IMG/VR virus record: IMGVR_UViG_3300003690_000121
Location: 1 to 39,055 of that record
DNA from: a virus
Strand: one strand, 5' to 3'
DNA length: 39,055 bases
A program made the position numbers and the translations under genes. Shown here one piece after another: positions 21,209 to 29,563 of this stretch; positions within the stretch are counted from its first letter, which is position 1; each line of letters begins with the position of its first letter. Below the pieces are notes generated by a model. The model was not told the DNA's origin, did not search any database, and saw nothing but the letters and a program-made list of their open reading frames with translations.

Positions 21209-21922
21209 TTATCTCCTATTCGGCGTGCCCGATTCCGCCTGCGCGGACTCAAAATGGTGGACCCAACTGATCGGCCAGTCGGTAAATGAGTTGCCGTTCC
21301 ATCGCGGAGGGCCCACAGTTCGGTCTCGGCGGTCAACGTGTTCGGCGGACGGGAATATCGGCGACGGGTAATCCGGGTAGCTCAAGTGCCCGACCGCGCT
21401 GCCCGCTTGGACGATGTTCATCGTCGTCCGCTGGTTGACAATCTGTTTCTGCGGAACCCCGTTGAGCACCGGCAGGAACACGAACCGCAAGCCTGCGTTG
21501 CCGGAAAATCGCAGCGTCTCCTGCCAGGACAGCAGGCTAATCGCAGTGTTGGCAAAGTCCGCCTCGACCGTGACGCTGACCGTCCGCTGGGTCGCGTACT
21601 CGGCCCCGTGTCCCTGCTGAAAATTCACGGCCACTACCCGTGTACCGCTGATCGACGCGCTGCTGTCCAGGAAATGCGTGCTAACCGTGTTGTCATCGTG
21701 GTACAAGCCGAAGTCTCCGCCGTTGCTTCCATAGGCCGATTCGACATTGGCAATTGCCGTCTTGATCGTGGCTTGGGTGGAGGCGATCAGCACCGCCTGG
21801 ATACTGAGCGTCTTGCGGGTAGTCCGCACCTCGCCGCGATTGCTGTAGAGCAACCGTTGGGTCATGCTCACCAGGTTGGCCTCGTTGGCGGCATGTTGGA
21901 ATGTTCCGTATTTTACGTACAC
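21209..21922 (-). CDS. Tail protein (distal tail-like)
   Basis: A 237-residue product if GTG 21922 is used, 7 bases after the upstream stop; a TTG at 21961 would add 13 residues but has no ribosome site. The sequence (VYVKYGTFQHAANEANLVSM, then RTTRKTLSIQAVLIAS and TQRTVSVTVEADFANT) is beta-rich and fits a distal tail or tail-tip adaptor protein in a siphovirus, located right after the tape measure module. A conserved-looking LLSWQETLRFSGNAG follows. Confident only as a tail component. Confidence 0.65.
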   Translation of the reverse strand: MYVKYGTFQHAANEANLVSMTQRLLYSNRGEVRTTRKTLSIQAVLIASTQATIKTAIANVESAYGSNGGDFGLYHDDNTVSTHFLDSSASISGTRVVAVNFQQGHGAEYATQRTVSVTVEADFANTAISLLSWQETLRFSGNAGLRFVFLPVLNGVPQKQIVNQRTTMNIVQAGSAVGHLSYPDYPSPIFPSAEHVDRRDRTVGPPRWNGNSFTDWPISWVHHFESAQAESGTPNRR

Positions 21923-21929
21923 TGGTGCG

Positions 21930-22190
21930 TTACTTATCCTTGGGCCGCAGGTGACGCTCAATTTCTAGGACGGCGAGAGCGATTACTGATTGAACAAAAC
22001 TACTCCCTGATATCAATAAAGCCACCCCGTACCAGGTTGCTGCATCTGACGCACGTTCAGAATTCCACATAACGAAGAAAAACACAGCCATCGCGGCTGA
22101 GATCACTGCAATCGACATAATGATGCCTTTACCAACATTGAGCAGCTTCTCCGTCAGTGTGGATTCCAGAAAATCATCTAAGTTATTCAT
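21930..22190 (-). CDS. Small two-TM membrane protein in the tail module
   Basis: An 86-residue product from ATG 22190 with AGGAGATA. Two hydrophobic segments, about residues 22-42 (GIIMSIAVISAAMAVFFFVM) and 54-74 (YGVALLISGSSFVQSVIALA), are separated by a short polar turn with the basic C-terminus ERHLRPKDK inside. This topology fits a class II holin or a membrane protein that assists DNA entry. It lies just behind the tape measure gene, an odd place for a holin. A second holin-like candidate lies at 1114-1455. Confidence 0.72.
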   Translation of the reverse strand: MNNLDDFLESTLTEKLLNVGKGIIMSIAVISAAMAVFFFVMWNSERASDAATWYGVALLISGSSFVQSVIALAVLEIERHLRPKDK

Positions 22191-22241
22191 GCTAGAATAT
22201 CTCCTGTAGAACATGTAGATTCATAATAGTCGAGTGAATTC

Positions 22242-23612
22242 CTACTCCAATCTGGTGGCGAGTTGCTCTAGCGTCTGTAGACGCTGGGTTGCCTGCCTTA
22301 GTCCTTCGCTGAATTTACTAAAGGTTTCAATTTGCTGATCCATATTCCGCTTATTTTCCTGGGCAAACTTCACCAATTCAGCTTGCACCTCGTCTCGTGT
22401 CCCGCCGGCAGTCTCGATTGCCTGGCCAAGCTCGGCGCCCGCTTGTTCGGCGGCTTTTCGATTATCCGGGGAACGGATTATCGATAGTTCTTCCTGCGCT
22501 TGGTCGGATTTTTCACGGGCGGAAGTGACAAATTCAAGCCGACTCTCTATCTCCTGCCTCTTTTTGTCATCCTGCTGTTGGCGGATATCAATAATTCTCT
22601 CTTGCGTGGACACCAACGCTTTGTGCTCAGTTACGTCCGCCCGCAAAACATTTCTGCCGCTTATGGTGGCCGCCCCGCGTTTGATGGAAGCAGCGTACTC
22701 TTCCGCGCCCTTCTCTTTTGCGTCCCGGACGTCGCTTCTTAGAGAATCACGGCGACTACGAAGAGCGGTCAGTTTTTCACTGGGACTGGCAAACTTCAAC
22801 AGACGATCCTCGGCGGCGCGGTTGATGTCCAGGGTTTCTTGTAGTCCAATACTTGCGATTGCTCTAGCAGTACTTTCAGCCTGTGTCTCAATTCCCTTTA
22901 GAGCCTTCTCTGTTTTTTTAGCGTCTGCCGGGCCTTTATTGCTAAAGAACGCCCAGGCAGCAGCCAACGCGGCTACTCCAACTCCGATCCCAATTACAGC
23001 AAGACCGACCGGTCCCAGCGCCACGTTGAGCGCGGTCATCGACGTGGCCGCCGCCGTGCCGGTAGTCGCCACCGCCGTATTGCCGGCAGCTAAAGCAGCC
23101 TGTTGAATAGCAGCAGCCGCGCTCGCTGCGCGTAGGGCTTTGATACCATCGCTGAGTCCTTTGACCGTCTCAATCGAACCCTTGAATAAATCAAACGCAC
23201 CTTGCACCCTGACAATTGTTTGCAACGACTTCTGAAAATCCTCCTCGGTCGATGCTGAGATAAACGCGATGCCCCGGGCCAACGTAAACGCACCCTCGCC
23301 CGCCGCCTTGAAGCCCTCGCCCGCCTTTAGCATGTTCTCCTTGATTTTGACGGACGTGTCTTCAGCCTCGCGGCCCAGCTTCTCAAACGATGCTGTGGTG
23401 TTCTTTATTTCAGTATTGAAAACGTTAATAACTGTTTTGGTATTCTTTATATCTGCGTTGACGTTCTTTATGCTCGTGTTGGTATTCTTTATGCTCGTGT
23501 TGAAATTATTAACTTCCTTCACCGCTTCCTTGGCACCCGGCACCTTCAGCTTGGTCTCCTCCTGCTCCAGCCGCAGCCGGATCACAACGTCGCGGATGGT
23601 TTCGGTTGCCAT
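22242..23612 (-). CDS. Tail tape measure protein
   Basis: A 456-residue protein with long helical stretches. Residues 30-75 hold an Asn/Thr/Lys repeat (NTSIKNTNTSIKNVNADIKN) typical of a coiled rod; a hydrophobic Ala/Gly-rich segment at about 190-225 (LGPVGLAVIGIGVGVAALAA) is the membrane-spanning part found in most tape measures; long charged helices follow. At roughly 0.15 nm per residue the tail would be short, near 70 nm. It follows the tail chaperone genes and precedes tail-tip genes, as expected. Confidence 0.85.
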   Translation of the reverse strand: MATETIRDVVIRLRLEQEETKLKVPGAKEAVKEVNNFNTSIKNTNTSIKNVNADIKNTKTVINVFNTEIKNTTASFEKLGREAEDTSVKIKENMLKAGEGFKAAGEGAFTLARGIAFISASTEEDFQKSLQTIVRVQGAFDLFKGSIETVKGLSDGIKALRAASAAAAIQQAALAAGNTAVATTGTAAATSMTALNVALGPVGLAVIGIGVGVAALAAAWAFFSNKGPADAKKTEKALKGIETQAESTARAIASIGLQETLDINRAAEDRLLKFASPSEKLTALRSRRDSLRSDVRDAKEKGAEEYAASIKRGAATISGRNVLRADVTEHKALVSTQERIIDIRQQQDDKKRQEIESRLEFVTSAREKSDQAQEELSIIRSPDNRKAAEQAGAELGQAIETAGGTRDEVQAELVKFAQENKRNMDQQIETFSKFSEGLRQATQRLQTLEQLATRLE

Positions 23613-23622
23613 GGTTGAATCC

Positions 23623-23901
23623 TTACCACAAACGCCACCAAGGGCGGGTACGATACACTTGCAATGCGTAAATCAGTTCTTCAATACTATCCAGCGTGGC
23701 TATCAACTGGTCGCCCGCTGACTCCAGTTCGGTTGCCAGGTCGACAATCGCACCTTGTATCGCCGCAAAATCCATCGGCGTGATTCGTTCTGGATGGTAG
23801 CGGGATACTTCGTCCGCCATCTTGCGAAGCTGTGGACTCGATTTTACTACCCGGCTTCTTAAACTACTGATTTGTCCAATCACCTCAGCTACACCGCTCA
23901 T
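23623..23901 (-). CDS. Hypothetical tail-module protein, 92 aa
   Basis: Starts at ATG 23901 with AAAAGGG. The frame extends upstream into the chaperone gene but without a site. The product is almost entirely helical (MSGVAEVIGQISSLRSRVVK and AAIQGAIVDLATELESAGDQ), ending in a Trp-rich tail. It lies between the tail chaperone genes and the tape measure. It could be a small tape-measure partner. No family was named. Confidence 0.72.
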   Translation of the reverse strand: MSGVAEVIGQISSLRSRVVKSSPQLRKMADEVSRYHPERITPMDFAAIQGAIVDLATELESAGDQLIATLDSIEELIYALQVYRTRPWWRLW

Positions 23902-23939
23902 CGTTATGCCCTTTTCATTTTGCTCGCAGCCCGCAAATA

Positions 23940-24266
23940 TCATCCGCCGCCAACCATGCTCTCCACCGAACTGATTATCCGTGCGTTGCGGGCTACGATC
24001 CGGTCGTCCGGAAAATTGCCTGTCGCCCGACATTCTAAATAATGCTGCCACGCTTGCCAGTTATGCAAAGAAAGGTCGCGGCCGGCCGTAGGATTGCCCT
24101 TGGCACAGCGATCCGGACCGTAACCGCATGGCGGCTTGGTGCTCTTGGGGCGGAGAATAGGCAGCCCACCCCGGACGCTCCGCTGGCCCGTCTTTTCATC
24201 ATAGACAAACTTCTGGCAATCACCGCAATCTCGGCCGGCCACCTCGGGATGTGCCAGGATCAGCAT
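23940..24266 (-). CDS. Tail assembly chaperone T-like extension with Cys motif
   Basis: A 108-residue frame whose ATG 24266 overlaps the stop of the upstream gene (TGATG). It contains the Cys motif DCGDCQKFVYDEKTGQRSVR and PCGYGPDRC, which I recall from phage tail regions in Planctomycetota-type genomes. The same frame is reached by a -1 slip at A AAA AAC in the upstream gene, which would produce a fusion of about 264 residues, like lambda gpGT. It can therefore be made alone, as an extension, or both. Confidence 0.75.
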   Translation of the reverse strand: MLILAHPEVAGRDCGDCQKFVYDEKTGQRSVRGGLPILRPKSTKPPCGYGPDRCAKGNPTAGRDLSLHNWQAWQHYLECRATGNFPDDRIVARNARIISSVESMVGGG

Positions 24267-24733
24267 CACCCCTTCCCGGAGTTTTTTTCCGTCAGTTCCT
24301 CGGGCGTGGTGCCTGCCAATGCCGCCGCAAGCTGCTGGCCGGCGTCCTCTGCCTGCTCGCTGCCGCCGGCGTCCGGGTCTTCGTCGCCCCCGTCACCGCC
24401 CAACACGATCCGCAGCAGGCGGTCGAACAGTGACGGCTGAATCCGCAGAATATTCGGAACTTCCAGCGGAACCGCGCTGCTTTCATGGTCGTGCAAGTCC
24501 CATTCGGCTAACTGCGACTTGATTATCTCGGCAGATATGCTCTCCGCTTTGCGAAGGTCTTTTGTTTGGGTAATCGCCCCCATCACCACACTTCGGTCCT
24601 GCTGGAGCATCGGGCGGTATGTGAACCTCAACGCCTCGTGCAGCAGCCGCACCTCCGCGATATACCCGCGCCGCGTGTACCCGTCATGGATATAGCCGTA
24701 CACTCCGTTGGACTCACTATGCTGTACTGTCAT
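24266..24733 (-). CDS. Tail assembly chaperone (gpG-like)
   Basis: A 155-residue protein ahead of the tape measure. It starts at ATG 24733, overlapping the tail tube gene by 17 bases. The first 100 residues are helical (IAEVRLLHEALRFTYRPMLQ and KAESISAEIIKSQLAEWDLH) and the end is acidic and Gly-rich, ending TEKNSGKG. The codons GAA AAA AAC near the end form a perfect A AAA AAC -1 slippery site, after which the downstream frame continues. This is the layout of lambda G and GT, chaperones that coat the tape measure before the tube is built. Confidence 0.78.
   Translation of the reverse strand: MTVQHSESNGVYGYIHDGYTRRGYIAEVRLLHEALRFTYRPMLQQDRSVVMGAITQTKDLRKAESISAEIIKSQLAEWDLHDHESSAVPLEVPNILRIQPSLFDRLLRIVLGGDGGDEDPDAGGSEQAEDAGQQLAAALAGTTPEELTEKNSGKG
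24282..24289 (-). other. Programmed -1 frameshift site A AAA AAC
   Basis: On the minus strand the seven A residues and the following C are read GAA AAA AAC in the chaperone frame. A -1 slip leads into CTC CGG GAA GGG GTG ATG, exactly the frame of the downstream gene. A weak GC-rich hairpin (CTCCGGG with CCCGAG) lies just behind. Confidence 0.75.
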
Positions 24734-25601
24734 GTGTTATTACCAGTTCTTTCGTCGCGCCGGACCGACGGGCAACGTGGGTCAACTCCAAGCCTATTGA
24801 CGTTTTTCCACTGACGACCGGCGTGTCTTGCGGAGGCTGGAGATTAGCGAATGTAAATGTGGTGCTCATCCCGCCATTGGTAAACACGACCGTACCGCTA
24901 GCACCTGCCGTCGATTGCGTGTACAGATTGCTCTCGTCGGACGTATAAGGCGTTACCGTCTTAACAGTAATCAGGCGGTCCTGCGGGGTAACGCTGGTTG
25001 CAGTTTGGCTGTTGGTGAACCGGGCGAAAAGGAAGTTGTCGATGACAATTTCGTGACTGATTACATCCCGAGCGGATGTGTTGAGCGTAAACACACCTTC
25101 TTGGTGCGTATAAGGAGCGTCATTGGCGGCAACACCCAGCGTCAGACTTGGATAAACCAAATCAATTTGCGTCTTGCCGATGATGTCCAGTTCCAATTCT
25201 AATATTTCGCCTGGCGAGCTACGAAATATAGCACGGTTCACATAGCAATCGGTGTACTCAAACGCATCTGCCACGAGGCTCACGCCCACGCTAAACGAAG
25301 GTAGAGCCTCCGCCAGGGCAAATGTGTTAGAGTCCTCGACGGCCCCAAGAATGCGAGGCAGTAGCTTATCTAGATCGATAGGCGACGGCTCCATTAAAAT
25401 CGTACCGCCCACCGTGTAGATGCCGCCCCGCGTCCGTTCCTTGGAATGCGAACGGGTGCCCCGGATTCCTTCGTCGCCTATGATCGTCGCCAGTTTCTTG
25501 ATGCCGAACGACTTGAACTCGTAGGGTTCGCTGGAACCGTCGATCGGGCTGGCGGGGTCCATTGCCAACCTGGACTGCGCGCCTTGTGAGTCTTGACCCA
25601 T
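24717..25601 (-). CDS. Tail tube protein
   Basis: A 294-residue protein from ATG 25601 with AAAAAGGAA. Early residues (ATIIGDEGIRGTRSHSKERT, then GGIYTVGGTILMEPSPIDLD) match the pattern of siphophage tube proteins (Phage_tube family), with a beta-rich core (FSVGVSLVADAFEYTDCYVN, RAIFRSSPGEILELELDIIG). The C-terminal part could be an extra surface domain. It lies between connector genes and the tail chaperones, the standard place for the major tail protein. Confidence 0.8.
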   Translation of the reverse strand: MGQDSQGAQSRLAMDPASPIDGSSEPYEFKSFGIKKLATIIGDEGIRGTRSHSKERTRGGIYTVGGTILMEPSPIDLDKLLPRILGAVEDSNTFALAEALPSFSVGVSLVADAFEYTDCYVNRAIFRSSPGEILELELDIIGKTQIDLVYPSLTLGVAANDAPYTHQEGVFTLNTSARDVISHEIVIDNFLFARFTNSQTATSVTPQDRLITVKTVTPYTSDESNLYTQSTAGASGTVVFTNGGMSTTFTFANLQPPQDTPVVSGKTSIGLELTHVARRSGATKELVITHDSTA

Positions 25602-25604
25602 AAT

Positions 25605-25838
25605 TTATTCCTTTTTATCAGCCTCGGACGGAGGATACTTGCTTATGGGCTTCGGCTTCGGTGCTCTCTTGGCAACCTGGACTGCTTCGGAGAGAGTATT
25701 AAATCTGCCCAATGGCTTGCCTTCGAGAATGACTTCATGCTCAATCAATTCGCCCACTGAGCCATCGGGAAGTTTTACGGCTTCACCCTTAATCCGCCGA
25801 ACAATCTGGCATCCATGGTATATGTTGGTGATGCTCAT
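25605..25838 (-). CDS. Hypothetical protein, 77 aa
   Basis: ATG 25838 overlaps the upstream stop as ATGA, so translation is likely coupled; no separate ribosome site is seen. The product is a small beta-rich domain (LPDGSVGELIEHEVILEGKP) with a short helix and a Lys/Pro-rich tail. It sits between a head-tail completion protein and the tail tube, so a small connector or tube accessory role is possible. No family was recognised. Confidence 0.7.
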   Translation of the reverse strand: MSITNIYHGCQIVRRIKGEAVKLPDGSVGELIEHEVILEGKPLGRFNTLSEAVQVAKRAPKPKPISKYPPSEADKKE

Positions 25839-26314
25839 GACGTAAATTTCAATTCCTCGACTGCATGATCGGCTACCGTGTCAACAAAGTCGTCAAGTGT
25901 TTCATCGTTCATCCCGACGTGCTCACGTTGCGGAAGCCTGCCGCCATCTTCCATGTGGAACGTCGAATAAGGCGTGGACGTGCCAAACGACAAACCCGCG
26001 CCAAACGCCTCTTGGAATGCATCACGAATGGCATCGCTGGATTTTCCTGTTAGGCTTTCACGCAACCGGCCTGTCCTGAACAAAATCTGGTTATGACCCT
26101 TGGCGGCAATCGTGCTCGGGGCAAGCGGCGGCCAACTTTGACCTACCGGACTGGTCTGCGAATCAAAATACTCCGCGTGCTTTTTCTCCAGTACGTCCAG
26201 AAAGTCGTTCAACACGCCCGTGTAATCTGCTTCCTTGAATCGTTTCTCTGTGTCTGAATAGACGCCCCCCAAAAACTTCAAGTCGTCAAGCTGTTCGGTC
26301 AATACTTCAGCCAC
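25835..26314 (-). CDS. Head-tail completion protein (Mu gpG / virion morphogenesis-like)
   Basis: A 159-residue product. GTG 26314 with GAGGGAAAC upstream is preferred over an earlier start in the upstream gene. The segment QSWPPLAPSTIAAKG followed by ILFRTGRLRESLTGKS and TPYSTFHMEDGGRLPQREHV is the signature of phage virion morphogenesis proteins of the Mu gpG / HK97 gp10 kind, which join tail to head. It overlaps the upstream connector gene by 8 bases. Confidence 0.8.
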   Translation of the reverse strand: MAEVLTEQLDDLKFLGGVYSDTEKRFKEADYTGVLNDFLDVLEKKHAEYFDSQTSPVGQSWPPLAPSTIAAKGHNQILFRTGRLRESLTGKSSDAIRDAFQEAFGAGLSFGTSTPYSTFHMEDGGRLPQREHVGMNDETLDDFVDTVADHAVEELKFTS

Positions 26315-26768
26315 GAGTTTCCCTCGACATAAAACGGAGAACCAATGCACTGACCCAGATGTTGTCCGCCAGCCACCGCCTCGGATTGACTACCTCTTGC
26401 GGCTCGACATTGCACTTGCGGACACTAACTACCCCCGCAAGAGGTTGGCTAATGAATTTCTTGCGGATGCTTTCCCGCCACAATAAATACTGATCAAAGT
26501 CTATCGATTGGTCCTGAACGTCGGCGGCAAATATCGCCACACCTACCGGATACCAGATGTCGTCGCTGGAAATCGTCCCTTCACGAGAATTCATCCTCTC
26601 CGGTCCCAGCGGCAAGATCAAAATTCCGGGCAATTCCGGTGTAAGCGCCTCTCGGTCCGAAAACACCTTGACGATCTGCACGTTGGCACTGGAGATTCCA
26701 GCCAGCGACAGCCCTTGGATACCGGTCTGCACCGCTTCCAGGATGTTTTTGAATACAGAATTTGCCAC
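26307..26768 (-). CDS. Tail terminator-like connector protein
   Basis: A 153-residue product from GTG 26768, just after the upstream TGA (TGATGTG). The sequence (FSDREALTPELPGILILPLG, then YPVGVAIFAADVQDQSIDFD and LLWRESIRKKFISQPLAG) shows the beta-alpha pattern of lambda gpU-like tail terminators or minor capsid connectors. Position between the completion protein and small head proteins supports this. Assignment is by pattern and place. Confidence 0.65.
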   Translation of the reverse strand: MANSVFKNILEAVQTGIQGLSLAGISSANVQIVKVFSDREALTPELPGILILPLGPERMNSREGTISSDDIWYPVGVAIFAADVQDQSIDFDQYLLWRESIRKKFISQPLAGVVSVRKCNVEPQEVVNPRRWLADNIWVSALVLRFMSRETRG

Positions 26769-26769
26769 A

Positions 26770-26952
26770 TCACGTTACCGCCCGGGACACTGTTTCTGTG
26801 GGCCCCTGCATGATCGATTCCAATTCCAACAGTTCCTTCAGTTCGGCACGCAAGTCTTTTTTGTGCGCTTCGTTGGTCGTATTGGTAAACGCCGCGACCT
26901 CCACGCCTATCGCGGCAATTCGCGTCTGAATATTTGCCAGTCGAGTTGCCAT
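26770..26952 (-). CDS. Small coiled-coil protein, 60 aa
   Basis: ATG 26952 overlaps the upstream stop (TGATG). The product (MATRLANIQTRIAAIGVEVA, then KKDLRAELKELLELESIM) is one long amphipathic helix with a coiled-coil pattern. Short helical proteins in this part of a head-tail module are common; the function is unknown. Tight overlaps on both sides support it as real. Confidence 0.72.
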   Translation of the reverse strand: MATRLANIQTRIAAIGVEVAAFTNTTNEAHKKDLRAELKELLELESIMQGPTETVSRAVT

Positions 26953-27425
26953 CAGGCCGCCGTCTTGAGTTCAACCGCCCGAAAATGGAACTGATGAGCA
27001 CGATCATTTACTCGATGATGGATAATCGCCTTACGGATCGCCTCCGACTCGTCAACCGCATAGCAGTCCACAGGCTCCATGTTGGCATGGCCCGTCCCGT
27101 TGACGGTCAACACCTGATAGGCTCGCACAGGGTTGGGGAGTCCCTCTTGCCGTAGGTACTGGGCAGGATCGACACTCACAGACAGGCTGTATAGCGTGCG
27201 GAGGTGATTGGCGGTATCGACACCGGCCGGCACAACAACTGCTTTGTCCGGCGCGTTACCGGATGGCTTGCCGACCCCAATTCTGGAAATCGCCTGCTCG
27301 CGGTCCTGGAGGTCTTTTTCCCAGTTGTGCAATCGTGTCTCCAATTGAGACGGACTCTCCGTATTCGGGGTGATCCTCGAATCGGCCGCCGGCTTGGTCC
27401 CAACCGGCTTGTTTTCTTTCGCCAT
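26952..27425 (-). CDS. Hypothetical head-module protein, 157 aa
   Basis: ATG 27425 has an AAAAGGAGA site. The N-terminal 55 residues are polar and probably disordered with a helix (LETRLHNWEKDLQDREQAIS). The C-terminal 90 residues (LPNPVRAYQVLTVNGTGHAN, then VDESEAIRKAIIHHRVND) form a compact alpha/beta domain. It directly follows the major capsid gene, where head-completion or decoration proteins are found. No family was named. Confidence 0.72.
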   Translation of the reverse strand: MAKENKPVGTKPAADSRITPNTESPSQLETRLHNWEKDLQDREQAISRIGVGKPSGNAPDKAVVVPAGVDTANHLRTLYSLSVSVDPAQYLRQEGLPNPVRAYQVLTVNGTGHANMEPVDCYAVDESEAIRKAIIHHRVNDRAHQFHFRAVELKTAA

Positions 27426-27441
27426 GAGATTTCTCCTTTTC

Positions 27442-28659
27442 TTAGGCGGTGTTTTTCACCATGTAACGGGGTTCTATGGCCGCGGCAGCCCCACGCTCAG
27501 AAACCTTGTACCGCTGCACAATATCGTGAGTAAATTCGAGTTCACTGTTGGGCGGGGCCTGAACCGCCGTGATCGGCCAGACTTCCATATAACGGAAGGC
27601 TTTTATCGGATCGCCGATAAACCAAGTAGTCGTGCTGCTGGTGCGTGCCTTCACGTAGGCGTTTGACAGCACCTGCAACTGACCTTGCTGACCCTCTTGA
27701 TCAGACGGACCGGTCAACGGATTAGCTGATAGAGTTCGCGGGACAGAGGCACTGATGGCCCCCTGCTCGATTCCCGTGGCCCTGATGATTCGCCGGGCAG
27801 TCATCAAAAGTGCCGTCGGGACCAGCAAGTGCGTGGCGCTGACCACAATAGGCTCCGCCGTGTTCGGGTCAGTCAATCCGTCGAACAGCAGCAAGGCATT
27901 CTCAACATCCGTATAATCGGTCAGCGCGTTGGACGCCTGGAGGTTGTCCCAGTCATGCGTCCCCGAGTCGTCGCCGTAGGTGGCAATTGAGTTGCCTTTG
28001 CGCTTGTAGATCGTCGTTTGTCCGGTCACCGCGTCGATGACCCGCTTTTCCTTGTTGATCGCCAAGGATTGCGACACGCTGCTGGCCCGTTCGAGCAATA
28101 CGCCCGTGCGGTCAGAAATGATTGCTTCTTTGGTGACCGGGACAATCAATCCGTTTTTGTCGGTACGAGGAGTCTCAACATAATCCTCAGTCACGCCGAC
28201 AAGCGGGTAGGGCTGCCCTTCGCCGATCTTCTCGCCGGTATCGCCCACAACACTGATGCCGGCTATTTTCTCACCGTCCAGAAACGACGTAACAACTGTT
28301 TTTGCCAGCTGCGGGGCAATGAATGCTGGATTACTGAAAGCCTCCATAACTTCGTTGTAGACGATCTGGCCGGTGATGTTGGAAAACGCGCCGGTATCAA
28401 CCCCTTCTTCCATTAGCGTCACCCCGCTGCGGTCGCCGGGTGAGGTGCCCGACGGTCCCCAGCTTGAGACGATTTCACGACCACCGTCCACGAAATGCTC
28501 AAACAGCGAGCGAATCGAGAACTCGGACGGCTTACGGCTTCCACTTGCCAACAAACCTGCAAGGTCGTTGTAGAACCGTTCCGGCGTGCCGTCCCGTTTA
28601 GCGGCCTCGTAGAGCCGCTTGAGCTTGTGGGTCTTAACGCGATTTCCGAAAGTAACCAT
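27442..28659 (-). CDS. Major capsid protein (HK97 fold)
   Basis: A 405-residue product from ATG 28659 with GGGAGC. Earlier in-frame starts lie beyond a strong stem-loop and have no site. The middle (GQIVYNEVMEAFSNPAFIAP and KTVVTSFLDGEKIAGISVVG) and the later AEPIVVSATHLLVPTALLMT with SSTTTWFIGDPIKAFRYMEV fit the E-loop, A-domain and P-domain order of HK97-type capsid proteins. The N-terminal 90 residues are charged and may act as a delta domain removed by the upstream protease. Context with portal and protease supports the call. Confidence 0.85.
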   Translation of the reverse strand: MVTFGNRVKTHKLKRLYEAAKRDGTPERFYNDLAGLLASGSRKPSEFSIRSLFEHFVDGGREIVSSWGPSGTSPGDRSGVTLMEEGVDTGAFSNITGQIVYNEVMEAFSNPAFIAPQLAKTVVTSFLDGEKIAGISVVGDTGEKIGEGQPYPLVGVTEDYVETPRTDKNGLIVPVTKEAIISDRTGVLLERASSVSQSLAINKEKRVIDAVTGQTTIYKRKGNSIATYGDDSGTHDWDNLQASNALTDYTDVENALLLFDGLTDPNTAEPIVVSATHLLVPTALLMTARRIIRATGIEQGAISASVPRTLSANPLTGPSDQEGQQGQLQVLSNAYVKARTSSTTTWFIGDPIKAFRYMEVWPITAVQAPPNSELEFTHDIVQRYKVSERGAAAAIEPRYMVKNTA

Positions 28660-28740
28660 TGAATGCTCCCATTTCTGGGGGCGCTTGCTACAATGGCAGT
28701 TGCTACGGCCAGACTTGCGGCAAACGCCCGAGTTTGGTTG

Positions 28741-28770
28741 CCCCGGCTGATGCGTCAACATCAGCCGGGG
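28741..28770. other. Strong 12-bp stem-loop in front of the capsid gene
   Basis: CCCCGGCTGATG and CATCAGCCGGGG pair perfectly around a 6-base loop. The T-rich flank (ATTTTCATTT) is on the plus-strand 3' side, so as an intrinsic terminator it would act on antisense transcripts; on the coding strand it is a stable hairpin 82 bases upstream of the capsid start and could protect or be cut in the capsid mRNA. Confidence 0.7.
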
Positions 28771-28782
28771 ATTTTCATTTCC

Positions 28783-29514
28783 CTATCGAAGTTCCTGAGC
28801 GTCGAAGTAATCGAGGTTGACCACTTCCGAGTTAGCTCCGCCAGCTTTGACGCCGACTACCCCCGCCATTTGCGTGGGAGACCCCAGCGTAATCGAGTGC
28901 TTGATCAGGTTGCCCTTGGAGTCTCGCATGTGTTTAAAGTTGCTACCGCCAGCCGTGTCGATCCATGGCGTGCATTCGATTTCCGTTGAACTTACGGGCT
29001 GGGCAATCATGCGGATCGCAGCGTGGCCCGCACCGCCGGCAGTCACGTCGGTTTGAGTGGTGGTCTGTGTACCGGCAAGCGAGGTCTCGAAAGTCCAGAG
29101 CGTCTGGCCGTCTTCCGTAAACATCACCATGCCCGAATAAGACGACTTAGGGCCGGCTCCATCATCCACGATGGAATTAGCTCCCGGGGCGTCCATCAGG
29201 CCCAGCATAACGTTAGCGTCATCTGTGTTGGCCTCCGCGTACTGGAGTCGAGCCTCGACGATGATTGGTGTGTCAGCGGCGAACAAAAACAGTTCGTTCG
29301 TGGTTTCAATATACGCCTCGTTATTGTCCGTGGCTGCCGTGGTGAAAACAAGGATTCCGCCAACACCATCCGCATCAATGGCCACCGATGCTCCGCTATC
29401 GGCGTCGGTTTTTGTCCATAGCCCCGTATCCGTATACGACAAGAAGTCGTCGGATAACCCGAACTGACGACGATTCCCCAGAAAAAAGGATTCGTCCAAT
29501 AGCTTAATAGTCAT
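28783..29514 (-). CDS. Capsid decoration or head-fibre-like protein
   Basis: A 243-residue product from ATG 29514 with AGGAGAAAA; the long upstream frame is a shadow of the protease gene. The sequence (LSDDFLSYTDTGLWTKTDAD, then TTNELFLFAADTPIIVEARL and NVMLGLMDAPGANS) is a jelly-roll of the LamG-like type, similar in style to the fibre-like protein at the window ends. It lies between the prohead protease and the major capsid gene, where decoration proteins are usual. Confidence 0.72.
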   Translation of the reverse strand: MTIKLLDESFFLGNRRQFGLSDDFLSYTDTGLWTKTDADSGASVAIDADGVGGILVFTTAATDNNEAYIETTNELFLFAADTPIIVEARLQYAEANTDDANVMLGLMDAPGANSIVDDGAGPKSSYSGMVMFTEDGQTLWTFETSLAGTQTTTQTDVTAGGAGHAAIRMIAQPVSSTEIECTPWIDTAGGSNFKHMRDSKGNLIKHSITLGSPTQMAGVVGVKAGGANSEVVNLDYFDAQELR

Positions 29515-29563
29515 ATTTTTTTCTCCTGAATAATTGAGAGTCTGAACAACTCGGCTTCTTCGA

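Noticed and set aside
22400-23600. Plus-strand frames opposite the tape measure gene (for example 22525-23106)
   Set aside because: They mirror codon periodicity of the tape measure and have no ribosome sites or recognisable features.
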